From Gammaproteobacteria bacterium (lineage in GTDB: Bacteria > Pseudomonadota > Gammaproteobacteria > Arenicellales > Poriferihabitantaceae): a DNA stretch of 52,073 nt. Each line of letters starts with the position of its first letter. Position 1 is the first letter of the stretch. The stretch covers positions 1 to 52,073 of the forward strand of contig VYFG01000024.1 of NCBI GenBank assembly GCA_009842505.1, written 5' to 3'. Under the pieces are notes generated by a model that saw nothing but the letters and a program-made list of their open reading frames with translations, was not told the origin of the DNA and made no database searches. Position numbers and translations under genes: made by a program. Of this stretch, positions 7,706 to 18,094 are shown piece by piece.

Positions 7706-10700
7706 ATGAACCTAGACAGGAATTTCGATCCTTCCGGAGAACCCCAGGACGATATCCCGGGCATTACCCGCCCGGCGGAGCCCGTCGCGATCGTGGGCAT
7801 GGCGTGCAAGTTTCCCGGCGCGCCGAGCATTTCCGCGTTCTGGCAACTGCTCGAATCCGGCGGGAACTCGGTCTCTGAAATTGTCCCCGGCGCAGGCAAC
7901 AAGCGCGTGGACGAACTCTTCTCGAACGTGGGGGAACTGGGCAGCGCCTGCCGCTACTGCGCCTATGTCGACGAGATCGACCAGTTCGACGCGACGTTCT
8001 TCCGGATTTCGCCGGTCGAGGCCAACATGCTGGATCCGCAGCAGCGGATGATGCTCGAGACCACCTGGCAGGCCCTCGAGGATGCGGGGATCGACCCGGA
8101 CCGGCTGAAGGGCAGCCGCACCGGCGTCTACACCGGAATCAGCAACGACGAGTACAGGATGCTGGTGGTGGAGTCCAACAAGCCCGCCGAGGCCGCCTCC
8201 TGCCTGTACGCCCTGAGCGGTACCAACCTGAACGGTACCAGCGGCCGGGTTTCCTTCGTGCTCGGCTTCATGGGACCGGCGAAGGCCGTGGACGCCGCCT
8301 GCGCGTCGTCCCTGGTGTCGGTTCACGACGCGGTTTCGGACCTCCAGCAGGGCAAGGCGGACCTCGCCATCGCGGGCGGCGTGCAGGCGATCCTGAACGG
8401 CCGCATATTCGAGCTTCGCGCGGATGCGATGATGCTTTCCGCGGACGGGCAGTGCAAGGCGTTCGACGCCTCCGCCAACGGCTATGTGCGGGGCGAGGGC
8501 TGCGGGGTCGTCGTCCTCAAGCGGCTGCGCGATGCGGAACGGGACGGCGACCGTATCTGGGGCGTCATCCGGGGCTCGGCGGTCAATCACGGCGGCGCCA
8601 GCAGCGGGCTGACGGTGCCGCACACGCCCGCGCTGGAGCAGGTAATCGAGTCGGCGCTCTCCCAGGCGGGGGTCGCCGCGTCGGAGGTGGACTACCTCGA
8701 GGCGCACGGGACCGGAACCTCGGTCGGCGATCCGATCGAGATCGACGCCGTGGCCGCCGTCTACGGCCGGGACCGCATGGCCGACCGGCCGCTCCTGGTC
8801 GGTTCCGTGAAGACCAACGTCGGCCACCTGGAGTCGGCGGCCGGAATCGCCGGCCTGATCAAGGCGGCGCTGGTGATGCAGCGGGGGGTGATTCCGCAGC
8901 ACCTGCACTTCCAGAATCCCAATCCGAGTCTCGACTGGGACCAGCTGCCCCTCAAGGTGACTTCGTCCATGATGGACCTGCCGCCACGGGACGGCCGCCC
9001 GCGCCTTGCGGGCGTGAATTCCTTCGGAATATCCGGCACGAACGCCCATATTGTCGTGGAGGAATACAACGGGCCGGATGGAACGCCCTATGGACGGCAC
9101 CAGCTTGCGGGAGCCGCACAGGCGGTGACGGTTCCGCTGCCGGCGGCCGTGCAGGACCTTGCGCTGCCGGACGCGGAACTCCGGCAGCGCGACACCCGCC
9201 TGCTGGCGCTGTCGGGCAAGTCGGACAGCGCGCTCAGGGCGCTTGCGGGGCGGTATCTCTCATGGCTCGACGGGCAGGAGGAGGCGCTCGGGGCGGAACA
9301 GGACGCCTCCGGGGCCCTGCTGTCGGACATGGCATGGACGGCCGGCATCGGGCGGAGTCATTTCGACTATCGCGCGGGCATTGCGTTCCGGGACGCCGAC
9401 TCGTTGCGCGAGCGGCTCCGGGAACTCGTTGACGGGGACGATGACCACCGGCAACACGCCCCGACCAGGGTAGCGTTCGCCTATACCGGCCAGGGCAGCC
9501 AGTGGGCCGGCATGGGACAGGCGCTCTATGAAACCGAGCCGGTGGCGCGGGCGGTGCTCGACCGCTGCGAGGAAGTCTTCCGGGCGCACCGGGGCGTCTC
9601 CCTGCTGGACGTGATGTTCGGCAGGGACGGCGGGGAAGGCAGCCTGGAGGACACCGCATGGGAGCAGCCGGCCCTCTACGCGCTCGAGAGCGCTCTGACG
9701 GCGCTCTGGGACAGCGTGGGGGTTCGCCCCGACGTGGTGGTGGGTCACAGCGTCGGGGAACTGGCGGCGGCCCGGGCGGCGGGCGTGTACAGCCTGGAGG
9801 ACGGCATGCGGTTCGCCGCGACCCGGGGCACCCTCCTGTCCGAAACCGAACCGGGCGCCATGGCCGCGGTCTTTGCCCCGCCGGACCGGGTGGCGGCGGC
9901 GGTCGAGGAGGCCAACGCGTCCTCCGGCGGCGTCGGGCTGAGCGTCTCGGGGGACAACGGCAGCCACCAGGTGGTGAGCGGCACGGTCGTAGACATCGAA
10001 AGCATCCTGAAGCACTTCGAATCCGAAGGCGTACGGACCCGGCGGCTGAACACGACGCGGGCGTTTCACAGTGCCCTGCTGGAGCCCGCCCTGGACGGAC
10101 TGGAAGCATCCCTGGACGGCGTTGCAATCGCCCCGCCCGCCCTTACCGTGGTCAGCAACCTGACGGGGCGGCCGGTGGAGGACGGCCAGTTGCTGGACGG
10201 GACCTACTGGCGGCGGCATGCCCGCGAGGCGGTGGCGTTCGCCAGCGGCGTCCGGTCCCTGGCGGACCTCGGGGTGGACCTGGTGGTGGAGATCGGGCCG
10301 CGCCCGCTGCTGGGCGCGATGGCGGTGTCGGCCTGGCCGGAGTCGGCCGGGGCGCCGGTCGTCGTCCCGAGCCTGTGCCCGCCGGCCGAGGACTCGGAGG
10401 AGCCCACGGGCGGCGACGGTTTCATGGCGGCGGTCGCGAACGCGTACCAGGCGGGCCTTCCGGTACGGTTCGAGGGGCTGTTTGCCGGGGAAGCGCGCCG
10501 GCGCATCTCGATCCCGGACTATCCGTTCCAGCGCGAGCACTACTGGCTCGAGGCGACGCGGGGCCGGCGGCGGAGTGCCGGGCATCCCCTGCTCGGCGAC
10601 CGGCACGAATCCGCCAGCGGCGAGGTCACGTACGAGACCGAGGTGTTTCCCTCGGACCCGGAGTGGATGAGCGATCACCGGGTGTACGGCCGGATCATCG

Positions 10701-13700
10701 CTCCCGGCGCGCTCTACGGAGCCATGGCGGCATCGGCGCCCCTGGCCGAAGGGGACGGCGCAGTGGTTGTGGAGGACATGCAGCTGCACAACGCGCTGGT
10801 CTTCCCGCCGGACGACCCCGGTAAGAATGGGGACGAAGCCGGCCGCAGGGTGCAGCTCGTGCTCGACGCCCCCGGGGATTCGGCGTCGCGTCGCGCCCAA
10901 TTGTTCAGCAAGGGGGATGAAGAGGGATGGACGGTGCACGTGGAATGCCGCGTGTCGCCGGGTAACCCCGCCGCGGAAGGCGCCGGACCCGTCGACCTCA
11001 AGGCCCTGAAGGCCGGCCTCGAGCCAGTGGACGTGCCGGCCTATTACCGCGCCCGGTCCGCCACGGGGATCGATCTCGGCCCGTCGTTCCAGACGTTGGG
11101 CGAGGTCTGGTCCAAGCCGGGAGAGGCACTGGGCGAGATTTCGCTGCCGGATGCTCCCGGCCAGAATCTGGATGTTCATCCGCTCGTGCTGGACGGCTGC
11201 TTCCAGGTGGTGGCCGCGGCGCGGAACCCGGGCGGCGACGAGGGCGAAACCACCTACCTGCCCTTCGGCTGGGAGCGGCTCTGGCTGGCGGGGCGGCTGC
11301 CGAGGAAGGTGATCTGCCACGTACGGATGAACGAGGCCCGGGGTGCGGAAGCGGAAACCGGCCATGCTCCGGAGGTCATGAGCGGCGAACTCCGAATCTA
11401 CGATCCTGCCGGGAACCCGCTCGGCGGGCTGGAAGGCTACACGGTGAAGCGCGCGACGCGGGCGGCGCTGCTCTCCGCGGTCGAGGGGGTGGAGGAACTG
11501 CTCTACGAGATCGTGTGGCGCGAAAACGCGCTTGCGCCGGGCATGACGGCGGCGGATTTCCTGCCGTCCCCGGAGGACGTGGCGGCCCGCTCGGGACTGC
11601 TGTCGGAATACCTGGCCGAAGAGGGCGTCCCGCGCGCAGACCGGAGCGCCCTGCTTAATGACCTGGAGCGGTGGTCGCGTTCCCGCGCGCTCGCGACCCT
11701 GGAACAGCTGGGATGGGAGCGCAAAGCGGGTGCAGTACTGGATTCAGAGGACCTGCGCCAGCGCCTCGGGGTCGGAGAGGAGCACAAGCGCCTGTTCCGC
11801 CGGATTCTCGAGATGCTGGCCAAGTCAGGGGTTCTGGAAGAGGCGGACGGCGGATTCGTCGTGAAGCTCGGGCCAGGCGACCCGCTGCCCGATGAAATGC
11901 CGGGCGACATGGAGGAATTCGTCTCCGGGATGATCGAACGTTACCCCCACGGCACGAACGAAATCGGCCTGTTCCAGCGCTGCGGCGGCGCCCTGGCCGA
12001 GGTGCTCCGCGCCCAGGCGGACCCGCTGACGCTCCTGTTCAGCAGTGGGGAGCCGACCCCGGGGGACCTGTACCTGAAAGCGCCGGTGGCGCGCGCGGCG
12101 AACCGGATCCTGAAAGAGACGGTCCGCACCCTCGTGGCCGGGCTGCCCGAGGGCAGGCGCCTCCGGGTGATCGAGGTCGGGGCGGGCACAGGGTCGGCAA
12201 CCGCCGCCATCCTGCCGGAGCTGCCGGAAGGCCGGTTCGACTACGTGTACACGGACATCTCGGCGGGATTCTTCGCCGAGGCGGAAGGACGGTTCGGGGA
12301 CGGCGGCGGCGCCATCGTCTACCGTCCGCTGGACATCGAGAAGGACCCGATCGCCCAGGGCTATGACGCCAACGCCTATGACCTGCTGATCGCGTCCAAC
12401 GTACTGCATGCGACCCGGTACCTGGAGGAGACACTGGCGCACTGCCTGAAGCTGCTCGCCCCGTCGGGCCACCTCGTTGCCCTTGAAAACCTCAGCGGCT
12501 ACGGCTGGATGGACCTGACTTTCGGCCAGCTGGACGGCTGGTGGCGGTTCGCCGACGACTACCGTCCCCACCACGCCCTGGCAAGTCCGGCGGTGTGGCG
12601 GCGCGCACTCGGCGACGTGGGCTTCGGCGAGGTGGAGGTCCTGGGATTGAACGAGTCGGACCCGGACGAATTTCCGGACAAGGGCGTGATCGTCGCGCGG
12701 GGCCCGGTGGAGGTACTGGAGGACCCTGGCGTCTGGATCCTGGCGGCGGACGACGGCGGCCTGGCTGCCCGGCTGGCAGCCGATCTGACGGCCCGCAACC
12801 AGACGGTCCTGCTGGCAGCGGACGGTGCGACGGATGACAGCCCGCCGCAGATTTCCGGCGCAGGCGTGATCGACGTGTCCGTCGAGACGCGGCAACGCGA
12901 GTCCTGGAGTTCGCTGATACAGAACCTCCCTTCGGACGTACCCTTCAACGGCACCGTGCACCTGATGGCGCTGGATGGCCACGGAGAGGAGGCGACCCGG
13001 GAGGAAATCGCAGAGGACGTGGCGCGGGCGGGAGCGAGTGCGCTTGCCATGGTGCAAGGTATGACGGACGCCGACACGAAACCGGAGAAGGGCGTGTGGT
13101 TTCTCACCCGCGGGGCCCAGGTGCTGGAACGGGAGCATGGCGGGGAGCCGTCCGGCGCCGTTCTGTGGGGCTTCGGCAAGGCGGTGGCTCTGGAAGCGGC
13201 AGACCTGCAGCCGCGGATGATCGACCTGGATCCCGGGTCGATGGCGCCTGCGCCCGACCTGGTCAACGAACTACTGTACCCCGACCCGGAAAACCACATC
13301 GCGTACCGGACGGGACGCCGTCAGGCGGCGCGCCTGGTCCGGGCGGACGCCGGGCCGGAGCGGCTTTCCCTGCCGGATGACCCGGACTGGGTGCTGGCCC
13401 CCGATCCCGGCGGCGTGTTCGAGAAGCCCTGCATCAAGCCCCTGCCGCGGCGCCCCCTGGAACCCGAGGAGGTCCGCGTCGCCGTGGAGGCCACAGGACT
13501 CAACTTCTGGGACGTGTTCCGCTCCCTCGGCTTCATCGAGGAAGGCAATCTCGGCAGGGAAATGTGCGGCCACGTGATCGAGGTGGGCGCCGACGTGTCC
13601 ACGGTCTCCGTCGGGGACCATGTGACCGGCATGGGATTCGGCGCGTTCGCCGCGGAAATGATCACGCACGGGGAACTGGTGGCGCCCGCCCCGGCGGGGT

Positions 13701-16700
13701 TTTCGGTGTCGGACCTCGCCACGGTGCCGAGCGCGTACGTCTCGGCCGCGCTGTCCTACGAGTTTTCCGGGCTGGAGGCGGGCGACCGGGTGCTGATCCA
13801 CGCCGGCGCGGGCGGCGTGGGCCTGGCGGCGATCCAGCTGGCGCGGGCCGCGGGGGCGGAAGTCCATGTCACCGCGAGCGCGCCGAAGCAGGCGTACCTC
13901 CGCTCCCTCGGGGTGGAGAACATTTACGACAGCCGTCAGACGGCATTCGGGGAGGAAATCCTGAAGGCCACGGATGGCAAGGGCGTGGACGTGGTGCTGA
14001 ACAGCCTGACGAGCGAGGGCTTCATCGACGCGAGCCTGTCCTGCCTGGCGAAAGGCGGCCGGTTTATCGAGTTGGCCCGGCGGGACATCCTGAGCGAGGA
14101 GGAGATGGCGGCGGTGCGCCCCGACGTGACCTACGCCATCCTTGAACTGGACGTCATGAAGAAAACCGACCCGGCCTGGGTCGGCCGGGTCCTCAGGGAG
14201 GTGATGCGGCAGCTCGCGGCGGGAGAAGTGGGGCCGATCATCCACAGCAGGTGGCCGCTGGCCGAGGCGGGGGCGGCATTGCGCTTCATGAGATCGGCCC
14301 GCCACACCGGCAAGATCGTCCTGACGGCGCCGCCGCTCGCGAGCGACGGCCTGCGGCAGGACCGGTCCTACCTTGTGACCGGGGGCCTCGGCGGGATCGG
14401 GTGCGCGGTTGCCGAGTGGCTCGCCGAGCACGGGGCCGGGACGATCGTGCTGAACGGACGGCGGCCGCCGGACCCGGAGGTCGAGACGGTCATCAACTCG
14501 CTGCGCGAGCGCGGTTTCACGGTGCGGGTGGAACTCGCGGATGTGACGGACGCCGCTCAGGTGGACACAATGATGGCGCGGGTGGACGAGGAACTGCCGC
14601 CGCTCGGCGGCGTGATCCACAGCGTGGGGGTACTGTCGGACGGCGCGTTAACGAACCAGAGCTGGGAGCGGTTCGAGACGGTGCTGTGGCCGAAGATACT
14701 GGGCGCCTGGCAGCTGCACCGCGCCACGATGGATCTCGACCTGGACCTGTTCATCCTCTTCTCCAGCCGGGTCGGCGTGATGGGCAACCCGGGCCAGGCG
14801 AACCATGCCGCGGCCAACGCGTTCCTGGATCAGCTCGCCGGGCACCGCCGGGCGCTGGGACTGCCGGGACAGGCCATTGCCTGGGGAGCGTGGTCGGAGA
14901 TCGGCGAGGCGGCGGAGCAGCGCGACCGGATCGAGCGCCAGCGGGCGTCGCGCGGCGGGCGCTGGTTTACCCCGCAGCAGGGCATGCGGGCGTTCGACCG
15001 GCTGGTGCGCCAGGATGTCACCAATTCCGTGGTGATGGCCATGGACTGGTCGGTGTTCGAGGAGGCCGTCGAGGAGCGACCGCCCCTGCTCGAGGACCTG
15101 CTCTCCTCCGCCGACGATGTCGGGGCCGATGCGCCCGCCCTGGCGGATGACCTGATCTCCCGTGTCCGGGAGACGCCTGCGGGCGAACGCGAGAGCCTGC
15201 TGGTGACATTCCTGCAGCAGGAACTGCAGGCGGTGCTGCGGCTGCCCTCGGCGCCGGAGCCCACGGTGGGATTCTTCGACCTGGGTATGGACTCGCTCAT
15301 GGCCGTGGAACTGCGCAATCGCCTGAACCGCGCGTTCGCGGACACGTACACGGCATCGAACACGGTGGTGTTCGACTATCCGGACATCGCGGTGCTCGCC
15401 CGCCACCTGGTCGGGGAACTCGGCGATCTCGGCCCCGCGCCCGCACCCCGGGCAGAGGCCGTATTTTCACTCGCGCCCCAGCCAGAGGCGGCGCCCGCAC
15501 CCGCACCGGTGCCGCTCGTAGCGGCGGAGCGGGAGGAGGAGCAGATTGCGGTCGTGGGCATGGCATGCCGGTTCCCCGGCGCGCCTGACATCGACGCCTT
15601 CTGGCGCCAGCTCGAGGCGGGCGTCGACGCGGTGACAGAGGGACGGCAGGACGCAGGCCCCTGGAGCGGAATTCTCGGAGACCCCGACGCCGAGGAGACC
15701 ATTTACCGGCGGGGCGGATACATCGAGGGGCTGGATGAGTTCGATGCGGGCTTCTTCGGCATCAGGCCGATCGAGGCGCGGATGATGGACCCGCGCCAGG
15801 GGCTGCTGCTGGAGACGTGCTGGCAGGCGCTCGAGGACGCGGGCATGAACCCCGCCCCGCTCAAAGGCACCCGCACCGGGGTATACGTCGGGCTGGGCGG
15901 CAGCGAGTACCGGGACCTGGTCGCCGCCAGCGGCCAGGATGACAGCTACCTCGGCACCGCCCCGAGCGTGACCATCGGGCGAGTCGCCTTCGCGCTGGGC
16001 CTCATGGGTCCGGCCGTGCCGCTGGACATGACCTGCGCGTCATCGCTGGTGGCGGTGCACCAGGCCACCGCAAGCCTCCGGGAGGGCGAAGTGGACATGG
16101 CCCTGGCCGGGGGCGTGCACGCGGCGCTCTCCCCCCGGATCTCGAAGTTCATGGCGGACTACGGCATGCTGTCGCGGACCGGCCTGTGCCGGACCTTCGA
16201 TGCGGCCGCGGACGGCTTCGTCCGCGGCGAGGGCTGCGGGGTGGTGGTCCTGAAGCGACTCAGCGACGCCGAGGCGGACGGCGACCGCATCTGGGGCCTG
16301 GTGCAGGGTTCGGCGGTGAACCAGAACGGGGCGAGCGCCGCACTGACGGTGCCGAACGGCACGGCCCAGGAACAGGTGCTCGAGGAGGCGCTCTCCCGGG
16401 CCGGGGTCCCCCCTGCCGAAGTGGACTACCTGGAGGTGCATGCGACGGGCTCCCAGCTGGGCGACCCGATCGAGGTGCGCGCATCAGCCGCCGTGTACGG
16501 CAGGGGACGCGCGGCGGACCGCCCGCTGCTGCTCGGCACGGTGAAGACGAACATCGGCCACCTGGAGGCGGCGGCCGGCATCGCCGGCCTGATCAAGGTC
16601 CTGCTGGCGATGAAGCACGGGGTGATTCCGAAGCACCTGCATTTCAATCACCCCAGTCCGGAGATGCCGTGGGACGAACTGCCGGTGCGGGTGACGTCGG

Positions 16701-18064
16701 AGACGACGGCGTGGCCGCTCAGCCCCGACCACCCTCCCCGGGCGGGCGTGAGCGCCTTCGCGCTCTCGGGAACCAACGCACACCTGGTGGTGGAGGGCTA
16801 TGGATCACCGCAGTCCCCCGAGGACGGGGACGCGGGAAGCCATTCCCCATCCGGCGCCGGAAGGCGAGTGGACGCTTCCCTGCCGGAGTCTGTCCCGGGG
16901 CCAGCGGCGGAAGAGCCGCCCACCCGGCGGATGCGGTTGCTGCCGCTGTCGGGCAAATCCGACGATGCGCTGCGGGCACTCGCGGGGCAGTATCTTGCCT
17001 GGCTCGACGACCGCGCCGGGGCGCCGGCCGATGGCGATGCCCCCGGGACCATGCTGTCGGACATGGCGTGGACGGCAGGCGCGGGGCGCAGCCATTTCGC
17101 GCACCGTGCCGGCATCCTGTTCGGAGACGCCGAATCCCTGAAGGAACAGCTGGCGGCGCTTGCGGAGTCAGACGGGAGCCACGGTCCGGCGGCGGGCACG
17201 AAGGTGGCCTTCACGTACCCCGGGCAGGACAGCCACTGGCCCGGCATGGGCGGAGAACTCTATGAGCGCGAGCCGGTGGTGCGGGCGGTCCTGGACCACC
17301 TGGACGGGGTGCTCCGCGAGGAACGGGACGCCTCTTTGCTGGACGTGATGTTCGGCCGCGCCGGGGAACTCGGCGATCCGGCCTGGGCGCAACCGGCCGT
17401 CTATGCGCTCGAATGCGCGCTCACCGCACTGTGGTCGGGCATCGGCATCCGGCCGGGTGTGGTGTTCGGGACGGGTTCGGGCGAGATTTCGGCGGCGCAG
17501 GCGGCGGGGGTCCTGTCTCTTGAGGAGGGCCTGCGTTTTGCGGCCAGGCGGGGATCCCTGATGGCGGCGCTGCAGGACGGGAACAGCCCGGATTCGGCGG
17601 CGCTGGACGCACTGGATGCGGCGTTCGCGGGCGTCGCGACGGCGCCGCCGTCGATTTCGCTGGTGAACCAGGTGACCGGCCGGGTGCTAGGACCGGGTGA
17701 AACCCTCGACGGGGCGCACTGGCGCCGGCAGGCAGGCGAGCCGGCGGCGTTCGGCGGATGCGTGGAAACCCTTGCGGAGCTTGGCGTCGATGTCATCGTG
17801 GAGGCCGGACCGGATCAGGTGCTGGGGCCGCAGGCGGCCGCGGCCTGGCCGAAGTCCTCGGACGATGCGGGGGCGCCGGTGGTTCTGGCCAGCCTGGACC
17901 GCGCGTCGGCCAATGGGGACACTTTCCTTGCGTCGGTCGCGCAGGCCTATGAAGCGGGACTCACGCCCGAGTTCCGTGGGCTGTTCGCGGGTGAGGAAAG
18001 ACGCCGGATCTCCCTGCCGGGCTATCCGTTCCAGCGCCGGCGCTTCTGGTTCCAGGAACGTTGA
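7706..18064 (+). CDS. Type I polyketide synthase: KS-AT-DH-cMT-ER-KR-ACP + KS-AT(degenerate)
   Basis: A 3,452-residue modular PKS. The start is ATG 7706, with GGAG six bases upstream; an in-frame start at 7532 adds 58 unrelated residues. Module 1: KS about 25-455 (C199 in DAACASS, EAHGTGTS, KTNVGHLE); AT about 588-890 (S682 in GHSVGE, H788 in RAFHS, consistent with malonyl-CoA); DH about 955-1230 (H991 in HRVYGRIIAP, D1163 in LDGCFQ); C-methyltransferase with VIEVGAGTGSAT near 1490; KR structural half about 1690-1880; ER about 1905-2205 (HAGAGGVGLAA); KR about 2220-2400 (VTGGLGGIG, but H2367 in GQANHAAAN where Tyr is usual); ACP S2530 (GMDSLMAVEL). A Pro/Ala linker leads to KS2 about 2614-3030 (C2777, EVHATGS, KTNIGHLE) and an AT-like region about 3165-3435 lacking the catalytic Ser and His. 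There is no terminal ACP or thioesterase. The expected product is a reduced, C-methylated acyl chain; starter and length unknown. Confidence 0.93.
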   Translation: MNLDRNFDPSGEPQDDIPGITRPAEPVAIVGMACKFPGAPSISAFWQLLESGGNSVSEIVPGAGNKRVDELFSNVGELGSACRYCAYVDEIDQFDATFFRISPVEANMLDPQQRMMLETTWQALEDAGIDPDRLKGSRTGVYTGISNDEYRMLVVESNKPAEAASCLYALSGTNLNGTSGRVSFVLGFMGPAKAVDAACASSLVSVHDAVSDLQQGKADLAIAGGVQAILNGRIFELRADAMMLSADGQCKAFDASANGYVRGEGCGVVVLKRLRDAERDGDRIWGVIRGSAVNHGGASSGLTVPHTPALEQVIESALSQAGVAASEVDYLEAHGTGTSVGDPIEIDAVAAVYGRDRMADRPLLVGSVKTNVGHLESAAGIAGLIKAALVMQRGVIPQHLHFQNPNPSLDWDQLPLKVTSSMMDLPPRDGRPRLAGVNSFGISGTNAHIVVEEYNGPDGTPYGRHQLAGAAQAVTVPLPAAVQDLALPDAELRQRDTRLLALSGKSDSALRALAGRYLSWLDGQEEALGAEQDASGALLSDMAWTAGIGRSHFDYRAGIAFRDADSLRERLRELVDGDDDHRQHAPTRVAFAYTGQGSQWAGMGQALYETEPVARAVLDRCEEVFRAHRGVSLLDVMFGRDGGEGSLEDTAWEQPALYALESALTALWDSVGVRPDVVVGHSVGELAAARAAGVYSLEDGMRFAATRGTLLSETEPGAMAAVFAPPDRVAAAVEEANASSGGVGLSVSGDNGSHQVVSGTVVDIESILKHFESEGVRTRRLNTTRAFHSALLEPALDGLEASLDGVAIAPPALTVVSNLTGRPVEDGQLLDGTYWRRHAREAVAFASGVRSLADLGVDLVVEIGPRPLLGAMAVSAWPESAGAPVVVPSLCPPAEDSEEPTGGDGFMAAVANAYQAGLPVRFEGLFAGEARRRISIPDYPFQREHYWLEATRGRRRSAGHPLLGDRHESASGEVTYETEVFPSDPEWMSDHRVYGRIIAPGALYGAMAASAPLAEGDGAVVVEDMQLHNALVFPPDDPGKNGDEAGRRVQLVLDAPGDSASRRAQLFSKGDEEGWTVHVECRVSPGNPAAEGAGPVDLKALKAGLEPVDVPAYYRARSATGIDLGPSFQTLGEVWSKPGEALGEISLPDAPGQNLDVHPLVLDGCFQVVAAARNPGGDEGETTYLPFGWERLWLAGRLPRKVICHVRMNEARGAEAETGHAPEVMSGELRIYDPAGNPLGGLEGYTVKRATRAALLSAVEGVEELLYEIVWRENALAPGMTAADFLPSPEDVAARSGLLSEYLAEEGVPRADRSALLNDLERWSRSRALATLEQLGWERKAGAVLDSEDLRQRLGVGEEHKRLFRRILEMLAKSGVLEEADGGFVVKLGPGDPLPDEMPGDMEEFVSGMIERYPHGTNEIGLFQRCGGALAEVLRAQADPLTLLFSSGEPTPGDLYLKAPVARAANRILKETVRTLVAGLPEGRRLRVIEVGAGTGSATAAILPELPEGRFDYVYTDISAGFFAEAEGRFGDGGGAIVYRPLDIEKDPIAQGYDANAYDLLIASNVLHATRYLEETLAHCLKLLAPSGHLVALENLSGYGWMDLTFGQLDGWWRFADDYRPHHALASPAVWRRALGDVGFGEVEVLGLNESDPDEFPDKGVIVARGPVEVLEDPGVWILAADDGGLAARLAADLTARNQTVLLAADGATDDSPPQISGAGVIDVSVETRQRESWSSLIQNLPSDVPFNGTVHLMALDGHGEEATREEIAEDVARAGASALAMVQGMTDADTKPEKGVWFLTRGAQVLEREHGGEPSGAVLWGFGKAVALEAADLQPRMIDLDPGSMAPAPDLVNELLYPDPENHIAYRTGRRQAARLVRADAGPERLSLPDDPDWVLAPDPGGVFEKPCIKPLPRRPLEPEEVRVAVEATGLNFWDVFRSLGFIEEGNLGREMCGHVIEVGADVSTVSVGDHVTGMGFGAFAAEMITHGELVAPAPAGFSVSDLATVPSAYVSAALSYEFSGLEAGDRVLIHAGAGGVGLAAIQLARAAGAEVHVTASAPKQAYLRSLGVENIYDSRQTAFGEEILKATDGKGVDVVLNSLTSEGFIDASLSCLAKGGRFIELARRDILSEEEMAAVRPDVTYAILELDVMKKTDPAWVGRVLREVMRQLAAGEVGPIIHSRWPLAEAGAALRFMRSARHTGKIVLTAPPLASDGLRQDRSYLVTGGLGGIGCAVAEWLAEHGAGTIVLNGRRPPDPEVETVINSLRERGFTVRVELADVTDAAQVDTMMARVDEELPPLGGVIHSVGVLSDGALTNQSWERFETVLWPKILGAWQLHRATMDLDLDLFILFSSRVGVMGNPGQANHAAANAFLDQLAGHRRALGLPGQAIAWGAWSEIGEAAEQRDRIERQRASRGGRWFTPQQGMRAFDRLVRQDVTNSVVMAMDWSVFEEAVEERPPLLEDLLSSADDVGADAPALADDLISRVRETPAGERESLLVTFLQQELQAVLRLPSAPEPTVGFFDLGMDSLMAVELRNRLNRAFADTYTASNTVVFDYPDIAVLARHLVGELGDLGPAPAPRAEAVFSLAPQPEAAPAPAPVPLVAAEREEEQIAVVGMACRFPGAPDIDAFWRQLEAGVDAVTEGRQDAGPWSGILGDPDAEETIYRRGGYIEGLDEFDAGFFGIRPIEARMMDPRQGLLLETCWQALEDAGMNPAPLKGTRTGVYVGLGGSEYRDLVAASGQDDSYLGTAPSVTIGRVAFALGLMGPAVPLDMTCASSLVAVHQATASLREGEVDMALAGGVHAALSPRISKFMADYGMLSRTGLCRTFDAAADGFVRGEGCGVVVLKRLSDAEADGDRIWGLVQGSAVNQNGASAALTVPNGTAQEQVLEEALSRAGVPPAEVDYLEVHATGSQLGDPIEVRASAAVYGRGRAADRPLLLGTVKTNIGHLEAAAGIAGLIKVLLAMKHGVIPKHLHFNHPSPEMPWDELPVRVTSETTAWPLSPDHPPRAGVSAFALSGTNAHLVVEGYGSPQSPEDGDAGSHSPSGAGRRVDASLPESVPGPAAEEPPTRRMRLLPLSGKSDDALRALAGQYLAWLDDRAGAPADGDAPGTMLSDMAWTAGAGRSHFAHRAGILFGDAESLKEQLAALAESDGSHGPAAGTKVAFTYPGQDSHWPGMGGELYEREPVVRAVLDHLDGVLREERDASLLDVMFGRAGELGDPAWAQPAVYALECALTALWSGIGIRPGVVFGTGSGEISAAQAAGVLSLEEGLRFAARRGSLMAALQDGNSPDSAALDALDAAFAGVATAPPSISLVNQVTGRVLGPGETLDGAHWRRQAGEPAAFGGCVETLAELGVDVIVEAGPDQVLGPQAAAAWPKSSDDAGAPVVLASLDRASANGDTFLASVAQAYEAGLTPEFRGLFAGEERRRISLPGYPFQRRRFWFQER

Positions 18065-18094
18065 ATACCCTGATGATTGAACGACCGTACCGCC

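Noticed and set aside
9260..11365. 701-codon open frame antisense to the PKS
   Set aside because: Lies wholly over PKS AT/DH codons; Arg/Gly/Pro-rich text with no motif. High GC makes long antisense frames common here; the same applies to 11825-13138 and 13271-14620.
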